This document shows positions 5,975-12,124 of a DNA stretch of 12,124 bases, piece after piece. How positions within the stretch are numbered: the stretch's first letter is position 1; each line of letters opens with the position of its first letter. Both the position numbers and the translations under genes were made by a program. The DNA comes from an uncultured Propionibacterium sp. (GTDB lineage Bacteria; Actinomycetota; Actinomycetes; Propionibacteriales; Propionibacteriaceae): NCBI GenBank assembly GCA_938036835.1, contig CALHWB010000062.1, positions 1-12,124 on the forward strand, read 5' to 3'. The notes beneath the pieces were generated by a model. That model searched no databases and was not told the DNA's origin. It saw only the letters and a program-made list of their open reading frames with translations.

Positions 5975-8746
5975 TCACTCCGAGTCCCCGAAGTCGAGCG
6001 CTTCCTGGGTGGATCGGGGCACCGCGGCGAGTTTCCGGGCCTGCTCGTTCACGTCGCCCCATGCGCTGACGAGGCTGTTGAACAGGAGCGCGTCCTTGGC
6101 CTGGTTCTTCTTCTCGGCCTCGTGGAAGAGCAGGAAGCCGAGTTCCTTCACCGCGTCCAGATCGACCTGCGCCTCCTGCAACCCGGGCAGCAGCTGGGCG
6201 GTCTGCTCCACCCCGCCCTCGGCCAGGGCCGCGGCCAGCCGCACCGTCGCCTCCCAGATGCTGAGCCGGTCGTCGGTTTGTGGCGTCCACCCGGTGCCGA
6301 GGCTCTCGGGTGAGCATAGCCGCGCCCGGCCGCCCCTGGCCTCGAAGATGCCCCCGCGTTCCAGGGCGCCGATGGAGGTGTCGGTGGAGCGGGCCAACTG
6401 GTCCGCCAGGCCCGAGCTCTCGGTGCCCCAGCCGTAGCTGCGGTACCATTTCACGGCGAACCGGGTGTCGGGGTCGAAGCCCGATTCCTGCTCCCCCAGC
6501 ACCTCGTCGAGGGTGGCGTTGATGAGCAGCAGGGCGTCCCGCACCGACATGTCGGAGCCATCGGCCTCCCGCACTCGCGAGTACCGCGAGAACACCGAGA
6601 TGCCGGGGCCAATGGCCGCTTGGGCCAGGTCCACCGGGGCGATGGCCCCCTGCATGAGCGTCCGCAGGGCCTCCGGCAGCTCGGACTTGAGCCGGGCGAC
6701 GAACAGCCGGCGGGTGATGGCATCGGCATCCACAGGTCGCGGTCGGCAGGCCAGCACTATGGAGGAGGCAAGGGCATTGCTGGCCTGTGACCTTGGGCGA
6801 TTGGCGAGTTCACTCCGTACCGGCCAGGTGGCGGTGATCTCCCAGCCAGCTTCAATGAGCCCACTCAATAGGGTGTGCCAACCGGTGGACGAGGTACCAT
6901 CCGCCCCGGCATCCTGCTGTTTGTAGGCGTAATAGGCCGTTATCGGTGCATCGGGAACGGCAGCCTGCCTAATGCGATGAAAGACGGAGTTGAAACCGGC
7001 GACGAAGAAACGCTCCGCTCCTTCTTTGCCGTCATGACGGTAGGGGTTGGCGACGAGTTCGTCGGTCTTCGGGGTGAGCATGGTCCCCACGATCTGGGGA
7101 TGGGTATCCCGTAGGATTCGCCGCAGCCAGACATAGAAGAAATCCGAAAGATCGGAGTAGCTAATATTGTCGTAATATGGCGGGTCCGTAGAAACGATGA
7201 GACCGCTGTAGTCACGTTCCAGAGCACTGATTTGTTTCCCAGATCCTTCGGTAGCGTTTGGCGTACGCTGGACCACCTGAGCCACCCAGTCAACCTGGCC
7301 AAGAAAATTACCCGAAGAGCCAGAAAAGGGGTTCGCCTCGGCATAGTCCCAAACCATAGGAATGGCTTGACGAGAAAAAAGATTACGCATCTTCTCACCA
7401 GTGTTGTGCCAACTACATAGAGCGTTGCAATAGTCAGCGGTACGGCTTACCCTCAGCGCAAGGTAAGTGGCAACCGCATCGGCGTAGGCTTGCGCAGCAA
7501 AACCGCCTGCCTCAAGGCGGTCTCCCTCCGGCACACCTGCATTCAAAGCATCCACCAGCACCTGTTCGCGTACCTCGGCGACAAGGTCACTCAGTGTGGT
7601 CATGATCACGAGCTGCCGATTGGTGAACAGGTCGACCCAGCGTTTGAGTCCGTAGTTCTGGACGCGGAATCCGAGGGCTTGTTCCGGCAGCTCGGCGTCG
7701 GACAGTCCTTCGGGCCGAGTGACCTCGGCCGCCTTTATGTGTTCCGCAGTGGGCGAGATGTAAAGCCTGCCCTGGGGGCTCTCGGCCACCACGGCGATGA
7801 GATCGGCACCCATGCGTCCCGCACGCGCTTCGGTCCGGATGTGATCGAAACCGATCGGTGTCCCGTCGGCCACGGAAACGGCACCCTTGCGGGTGATGGT
7901 GCCGTCATCCGCTGGCCTGATACGGTCGTGCACTACTTCGTAGCGCACCCGGCCGTCCTGTACGGTGGCGCGCACCCAGGCTTCCTTGCCCTTTTTCTTA
8001 CTCAGCCACCAAGAACGAACGAGCGGCACCTCTATGGGATTGGCTGGATTCGGACTGCGAACGGTGCGGGCCCAGATCCAGGCGATGACGGTGTGTTCGG
8101 TGCCGTCTGGGGCCTTGGCCTTGGGATACCGGTGGCCGATGCGCCGGAACGCCTCGTCTCGCATCCATTTGCCGTAGTAGCGGACATCTTCGGCGAGTCC
8201 CTCGGCCCGTTGGTAGACGCTTTGCTCGTTGCCTCCCGGGTGCACGGGCTGCCATCCTGCGAACTTGGGCGGTATCTCTATCAGCGCCTTGTCGATGAGC
8301 ACGGCCAGGGGGTTGAGGTCGCTGGCGTGGGCCGCCAAACCCAGGCGCTGGGCCTCCAGGGGAATGGAGCCGCCGCCCGCGAAGGGGTCGAGCACCGCGG
8401 GCAGTCCGCCGTCGTTGCTCTTGCGGATCTCATCGCGCGCCTGCCGCAGGAGCGTCTCGTCGTTGCTGTTCTCCCACACCACCAGGTTCTCCATCAGGGC
8501 GTGCAGCCGGGCGCGTTCGGCATCCTGTGCCTCGACGGTCGGGAACTCCTCCGGTCGCGAGGCGGGGTCGTCGACGAGCTGGGCGAACAGCACGGCACGG
8601 GCGGTCGCGAGCGGTCTGCGCGCCCAGTACAGGTGCAGGGTGGAGGGGTGCCCGTGGCGGATCGACTTCTCGCGCGCCGATGCGGCGTTGATGGCCTCCA
8701 GCGGCAGGGAGGTCTCGATGAGTTTCTTCTTCGGCGTGTCCGCCAC
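5975..8746 (-). CDS. DUF1156-type DNA amino-methyltransferase (N6-adenine or N4-cytosine)
   Basis: A 923-aa protein from the GTG at 8746. That start is preferred because GGAGGA lies six bases before it and the protein then begins MADTPKKKLIE, the usual start of this family. The ATG at 8797, which overlaps the helicase stop as ATGA, would add 17 residues. Residues 1-60 are the DUF1156 signature (SAREKSIRHGHPSTLHLYWA). The SAM-binding motif I is DPFAGGG (120-126) and the catalytic motif IV is DPPYYD (521-526), with a long insert between them as is usual for DUF1156 proteins. The reaction is transfer of a methyl group from SAM to an exocyclic amino group of DNA, probably to mark self DNA for the system. 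Near residue 231 the stretch SPNPAN stands where I recall a CPNPxC pair in relatives, so a metal-binding knuckle may be lost. Bases about 6770-7500 have clearly lower GC than the rest. No truncation is seen. Target sequence unknown. Confidence 0.9.
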   Translation of the reverse strand: MADTPKKKLIETSLPLEAINAASAREKSIRHGHPSTLHLYWARRPLATARAVLFAQLVDDPASRPEEFPTVEAQDAERARLHALMENLVVWENSNDETLLRQARDEIRKSNDGGLPAVLDPFAGGGSIPLEAQRLGLAAHASDLNPLAVLIDKALIEIPPKFAGWQPVHPGGNEQSVYQRAEGLAEDVRYYGKWMRDEAFRRIGHRYPKAKAPDGTEHTVIAWIWARTVRSPNPANPIEVPLVRSWWLSKKKGKEAWVRATVQDGRVRYEVVHDRIRPADDGTITRKGAVSVADGTPIGFDHIRTEARAGRMGADLIAVVAESPQGRLYISPTAEHIKAAEVTRPEGLSDAELPEQALGFRVQNYGLKRWVDLFTNRQLVIMTTLSDLVAEVREQVLVDALNAGVPEGDRLEAGGFAAQAYADAVATYLALRVSRTADYCNALCSWHNTGEKMRNLFSRQAIPMVWDYAEANPFSGSSGNFLGQVDWVAQVVQRTPNATEGSGKQISALERDYSGLIVSTDPPYYDNISYSDLSDFFYVWLRRILRDTHPQIVGTMLTPKTDELVANPYRHDGKEGAERFFVAGFNSVFHRIRQAAVPDAPITAYYAYKQQDAGADGTSSTGWHTLLSGLIEAGWEITATWPVRSELANRPRSQASNALASSIVLACRPRPVDADAITRRLFVARLKSELPEALRTLMQGAIAPVDLAQAAIGPGISVFSRYSRVREADGSDMSVRDALLLINATLDEVLGEQESGFDPDTRFAVKWYRSYGWGTESSGLADQLARSTDTSIGALERGGIFEARGGRARLCSPESLGTGWTPQTDDRLSIWEATVRLAAALAEGGVEQTAQLLPGLQEAQVDLDAVKELGFLLFHEAEKKNQAKDALLFNSLVSAWGDVNEQARKLAAVPRSTQEALDFGDSE
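6770..7500. other. Low-GC patch inside the methyltransferase gene
   Basis: Bases 7141-7500 are about 52% G+C by hand count (186 of 360), and the 60-base row at 7141-7200 is only 43%. The same gene near 8401-8460 is 68%. The drop is gradual from about 6770, and composition is normal again by about 7600. The patch encodes about residues 415-660, including the catalytic DPPYYD, and the reading frame stays open and family-like across it. It also contains the only long A/T homopolymer of the gene (six bases, 7374-7379). This fits replacement of the catalytic or target-recognition part from another source, but constraint on the protein sequence could contribute. Confidence 0.55.
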
Positions 8747-8752
8747 GGGCTT

Positions 8753-8758
8753 TCCTCC
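8753..8758 (-). promoter_or_regulatory. Strong ribosome binding site deciding the methyltransferase start
   Basis: On the - strand GGAGGA is followed by six bases and then GTG at 8746. It is the best Shine-Dalgarno match in the operon and favours the GTG start over the ATG at 8797, which overlaps the helicase stop and has no comparable site. With the GTG start the methylase begins 47 bases after the helicase ends, so it can be translated independently of the helicase. Confidence 0.6.
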
Positions 8759-8793
8759 GGGGTCTACGGATCGGCTGGAATGAGTCGGGCCGG

Positions 8794-11700
8794 TCATCGC
8801 GGTGGGCCTCCCCGGTTCCAGTAGTCGCGCCATTCCTCGTTGTAGGAGCGTGTGGTGGCGGCTGGTTCGAGGTGTGCGAAGGCGTCGGTTAGGTAGCGCA
8901 ACCCGTCGCGTGCGGGGCCGCCGGGCGAAACCTGGACGAGCGCCAGGCGGTGCCTCTCGCCCTGGGTCTGGGCGAAGGTGACCTCGTTGGCCGTGATAGC
9001 GAACGTGTCGGCTCCCGCGATCCGGCCCTTGACCTCGATGTAGTGGATCCGGCCCTCGTCGTCGGTCGAACAGATGTCGTAGCCGGGATTGTTGCGGGGC
9101 ATCTCCACCGGGTTCCTGCCGATGGCCTGCTCCGCGGCCAGCACCGCTTCGACCGCGCGGCGTTCCACCTCCTCCGTGACGCGGGCGGTGGCCGGCGCCT
9201 CCCGCCCGGATTCCTGCTCGACGATGCGGCTCGGCACGATCAGCGCCGTGCTGCGAATCACCCCGGGAACCGCGACTAGTTTGGTGTGCAGCGCGAGTTC
9301 GCGGAGCCTGCGCTCCAGGCGTTCCTCCAGTTGCCGGGCCCTGGCGTGGGCGGTCTCGGCCCGCACCCGGCCGACGGTGCCCGCGCGTTCGAGATCGGCC
9401 AGGCGGTTGTATTCGCGATCCCAGTGGTTGATCTCCGCGAGCAGCCGTTCCCTGACCTGTTTTTCGGTGCGGGCCACCTCGATCTCGAGTCGGGCATGGA
9501 TCTCCGCCATGCGTGGTTGCAGGCCGCTGCGGTAGGAGTTGGCGCGCACGAGCTTCTCGTGGTTGCTCCGCACCCATTCGTCGTTCCGGATCGAGGCGAT
9601 GGCGGCGGCCTCCGCCGGCTGGGGGGCGTCGTAGTCCAGGTACGGGGGTGCCGCGCAGACCGTGACCGTGCCGTCCGGTTCCAGGATCGGGTAGTCGAAA
9701 TGGTGCGAGACGGTGTCGGCCCCGGGCGCGGAGTTCGTGATGCGCTGTTCGACGGTGTACAGCAGCATCGGGGTGTTCGTTTGGGTGTCGCGGCGGTCCA
9801 CCAGCACGGTGCCGCGTGCCAGCACGTCGCCGAGATCGGCGATGGTGGCCTCGATCACGGCGTGCAGCAGCGGATGGCCCGGAGCGATGAGCGTGGCGGG
9901 CGCCAGGCCGTCGGGGCGGATGCGGTGCAGTTCGAAGGTGATCCGTTCGTACCGGTCGGCGACGGGAGCCCAGCGGTTCAGGCGCCGGGCGATCTCAATG
10001 ACCCGGGTGGGGACGCGGGTGATCTCGTAGCGTCCCCGCTCCCGTTTGCGGACCTGACCGCCCAGGCGTTCGAACGCGGACAGGAAGAAGGCGGCGATAT
10101 AGCCGGGCTGGAGGCGCCGCTCGCGGGCCTTCTCCATTCTGGCCCGCACCTCGTCGAGATCGAGCGCGGAGAACATCTCCGGATGCAGCGCCTTCTCCGC
10201 GAGCATCTCATCCAGCCCATCCCTCACCCCCGCATCGATGATGCGATCCAGATTGGCCTTCACCTCGGGGCGGTCCCCGTAGCGGATGGCCTCGATCAGC
10301 AGGTCACGCAGGGAACGCTCCTGGAAGGCGGCGTCGTCGCCGAGCACATTGAACAGGTTCCCGTTATAGGCCGCCGACATCTGGTCGATCTTCGCCAGCA
10401 GACGGGTGAAGACATCGCCCTCGCGGGTGTCCTTGGCCACCATGTTCCACAGGTGGCAGACCTCGCGCTGACCGATGCGGTGGATGCGCCCGAACCGCTG
10501 CTCGATGCGGTTCGGGTTCCACGGCAGGTCGTAGTTGACCATCAGGTGCGCGCGCTGCAGGTTCAGCCCCTCCCCGGCGGCATCCGTGGCCAGCAGCACC
10601 ACCGTGTCGGGGTTGTGGGTGAACCTTTCGCGCGCTGCCATTCGCTCCTCGCGGCTGGTACCGCCGTGAATCCTGACCACCGCGCCGGTACGGCCGAGCT
10701 GCGCGCCGATTCGCTGATCCAGGTAGTCGAGGGTGTCCCGGTGCTCGGTGAAGACGATGATCTTGCGTGGCGCCCCGTCGTGGGCCAATAGCTGCTCATC
10801 GAGAATGGTGCGCAATTCGGCCCACTTCTTGTCGTCGTCCAACCGCCGGACCTTGTATGCGACGCGAATGAGATCCTCGAGGATCGCGATCTCGACCCGC
10901 AACTCCGGAATGGTCTGCGCCGCGGTCGCGCGGTCCACGACCTGCTCCACCTGGGTTTCAAGCTGGAGACGCTCCGAATCGGTCGCTTCCAGATCCATAT
11001 CGTCGTAGTCGTCGATCGACAGGGACGGGAGTTCCGCGTCGAGCCGAGCCTCCGCCACCGGACTCGCTATTTCCTGGAGGCGGGTCAGTTCACGAAGCCG
11101 GGTTTCGAGGCGTTGCTGGCGGCGTTCCAGCGAACGCAGGATCGCCTCCGGGCTGGAAGCGAGCCGGCGTTGCAGAACGGTCAGGGCGAAGCCGACGTTG
11201 TTTCCGCGTTTCTTGTCTCCCGCCTGGGAGATGCGTTCGGCGCGCCCCATCTCCGTGCGCACATAGTCGGTGACGAGATCGTAGAGCTCCCGTTCGGCCG
11301 GGCTCAACTCGTAGGCGACCGTGTAGGCGCGGCGTTCCGGGAACAGCGGTTTGCCTTCGAAGGTGAGCAGGTCCTCCTTGACCATGCGGCGCATGAGGCC
11401 CTTCGTGTCGGTGCGGTGCACGCCCTGCCGGTACTGGCCCTCGAAACGGTCCCGGTCCAGCAGCGACATGAACAGCTGGAAGTCCTCCTCCTTCCCCGCG
11501 TGCGGGGTAGCGGTCATCAGCAGGAGGTGGTGCGCGGTCTCCGAGAGCAGCCGGCCCAGCTTGAAACGTTTCGTCTCAGCCACCTCGCCCGACCACGACG
11601 AGTAGTGGGCGGACATGCGGTGTGCCTCGTCCACCACGGCGACATCCCAGCTCACCTCGGAAAGCTGCGCCATCAGATCCTCATTGCGGGAAAGCTGATC

Positions 11701-12123
11701 CATCCGAGCGATCAGACGGTTGTGTTCGGCGAAGACATTGCGACCCTGGGCGTCGTCGACCAGATGCCGGCCGAACACCTCGAAACGCAGATCGAACTTG
11801 GTGGCCAGTTCCTCGCGCCACTGCTCAACCAGCCCACCGGGAGCGACCACGATCACCCGTTCGCAGTCGGAACGCAGCATCAACTCCTTGATATAGAGGC
11901 CGGCCATGATCGTCTTGCCCGCGCCCGGATCGTCGGCCAGCAGGAACCGCAACGGAAGCCGCGGCAGCAGTTCCTCATAGACGGCGCGGATCTGATGCGG
12001 CAGCGGATCCACATCCGAGCTGTTGACCGCAACCATCGGGTCGTATAGGGCGGCGTACTTTATGCGCAGCGCCTCCGCCGCGAGCCGGAACTCGTCCGGG
12101 TCGCCGTCGAACGCCGGGGCGGA
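8794..12123 (-). CDS. SNF2/DEAH-type helicase with C-terminal DUF3883 domain, 5'-partial
   Basis: The frame is open from the right edge of the window (codon at 12123-12121) to the TGA at 8794-8796. The first ATG (12036) is internal: the 29 codons before it encode GDPDEFRLAAEALRIKYAAL and on to YDP, the usual lead-in to the helicase core of this family, so the true N-terminus lies outside. Numbered from that Met, the motifs are: I DDPGAGKT (35-42), Ia VVAPGGLVEQW, II DEAH (136-139), III LMTATPH, IV IIVFTEHRDTLDYL, V ATDAAGEGLNLQ (483-494) and VI RFGRIHRIGQ. All are intact, so ATP-driven translocation on or remodelling of nucleic acid is expected. A charged, probably coiled-coil stretch follows at about 830-920, then a DUF3883 domain with GYDICSTDDEG and IEVKGR (E1001, K1003), which resembles a PD-(D/E)xK-type core. 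It is the first operon gene visible here, and its stop overlaps an upstream ATG of the methylase frame. Similar helicases accompany DISARM-like and restriction-like defence loci. Confidence 0.9.
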   Translation of the reverse strand, partial: SAPAFDGDPDEFRLAAEALRIKYAALYDPMVAVNSSDVDPLPHQIRAVYEELLPRLPLRFLLADDPGAGKTIMAGLYIKELMLRSDCERVIVVAPGGLVEQWREELATKFDLRFEVFGRHLVDDAQGRNVFAEHNRLIARMDQLSRNEDLMAQLSEVSWDVAVVDEAHRMSAHYSSWSGEVAETKRFKLGRLLSETAHHLLLMTATPHAGKEEDFQLFMSLLDRDRFEGQYRQGVHRTDTKGLMRRMVKEDLLTFEGKPLFPERRAYTVAYELSPAERELYDLVTDYVRTEMGRAERISQAGDKKRGNNVGFALTVLQRRLASSPEAILRSLERRQQRLETRLRELTRLQEIASPVAEARLDAELPSLSIDDYDDMDLEATDSERLQLETQVEQVVDRATAAQTIPELRVEIAILEDLIRVAYKVRRLDDDKKWAELRTILDEQLLAHDGAPRKIIVFTEHRDTLDYLDQRIGAQLGRTGAVVRIHGGTSREERMAARERFTHNPDTVVLLATDAAGEGLNLQRAHLMVNYDLPWNPNRIEQRFGRIHRIGQREVCHLWNMVAKDTREGDVFTRLLAKIDQMSAAYNGNLFNVLGDDAAFQERSLRDLLIEAIRYGDRPEVKANLDRIIDAGVRDGLDEMLAEKALHPEMFSALDLDEVRARMEKARERRLQPGYIAAFFLSAFERLGGQVRKRERGRYEITRVPTRVIEIARRLNRWAPVADRYERITFELHRIRPDGLAPATLIAPGHPLLHAVIEATIADLGDVLARGTVLVDRRDTQTNTPMLLYTVEQRITNSAPGADTVSHHFDYPILEPDGTVTVCAAPPYLDYDAPQPAEAAAIASIRNDEWVRSNHEKLVRANSYRSGLQPRMAEIHARLEIEVARTEKQVRERLLAEINHWDREYNRLADLERAGTVGRVRAETAHARARQLEERLERRLRELALHTKLVAVPGVIRSTALIVPSRIVEQESGREAPATARVTEEVERRAVEAVLAAEQAIGRNPVEMPRNNPGYDICSTDDEGRIHYIEVKGRIAGADTFAITANEVTFAQTQGERHRLALVQVSPGGPARDGLRYLTDAFAHLEPAATTRSYNEEWRDYWNRGGPPR

Positions 12124-12124
12124 T

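Noticed and set aside
7490..8824. 444-codon + strand frame opposite the methylase, with similar ones at 9286-10791 and 11113-12048 opposite the helicase
   Set aside because: All are antisense to strongly supported family members and show no motifs; long antisense frames are expected at this GC content.
8798..9577. Upstream extension of the methylase frame to an ATG at 9577 (1200 codons)
   Set aside because: This part overlaps the C-terminal region of the helicase, including DUF3883, in another frame and encodes Arg/Gly/Pro-rich sequence unlike any domain. The strong GGAGGA-GTG start at 8746 fits the family's N-terminus.
1829..12123. Classification as classical BREX or DISARM
   Set aside because: No PglZ-type phosphatase, BrxL protease-like gene, DrmA/DrmB or phospholipase D gene is visible. 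Only the general logic and the ATPase/methylase/helicase types are shared.

Overview
The window is high-GC DNA (roughly two thirds G+C, strong G/C bias at third codon positions), as expected of an actinomycete such as Nocardia, Streptomyces or a relative. The genus cannot be fixed from the sequence alone. All 12 kb is densely coding, with no tRNA, rRNA, CRISPR array or insertion sequence that I can see.

Left part (1-1727, + strand): two small genes I cannot assign (2-406, probably cut by the window edge, and 439-657), then a Tat-type lipoprotein with a WD40/YVTN-like beta-propeller (657-1727). A GC-rich stem-loop at about 1786-1823 separates this block from the convergent operon to its right.

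Right part (1829-12123, - strand): one tightly packed operon read from right to left. (1) An SNF2/DEAH-type helicase with a C-terminal DUF3883 nuclease-like domain; it runs off the right edge, so its N-terminus is missing. (2) A DUF1156-type DNA amino-methyltransferase. (3) A DUF1016/YhcG-family PD-(D/E)xK nuclease gene that is broken: the N-terminal domain is followed almost directly, and in the wrong frame, by the extreme C-terminal tail, so the catalytic core is deleted. (4) A 1131-aa ATPase with an N-terminal Swt1-type HEPN domain (RNQWAH motif) and a DUF499 (BrxC/PglY-like) P-loop core. Genes are spaced by -4 to about 50 nt.

Helicase, adenine/cytosine amino-methylase, large ATPase and nuclease together are the parts list of a multi-gene, methylation-linked anti-phage system related in logic to BREX and DISARM. 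The hallmark genes of those systems (PglZ, BrxL, DrmA/DrmB) are absent from the window. The likely scheme, by inference, is that the methylase marks self DNA, helicase and ATPase survey or translocate on DNA, and nuclease or HEPN RNase activity is the effector. In this copy the dedicated PD-(D/E)xK effector has been lost while the other three genes look intact, so the HEPN domain of the ATPase and the DUF3883 domain of the helicase are the remaining candidate effectors. Two low-GC patches, in the methylase core and in the nuclease remnant, suggest a mosaic, exchanged history.
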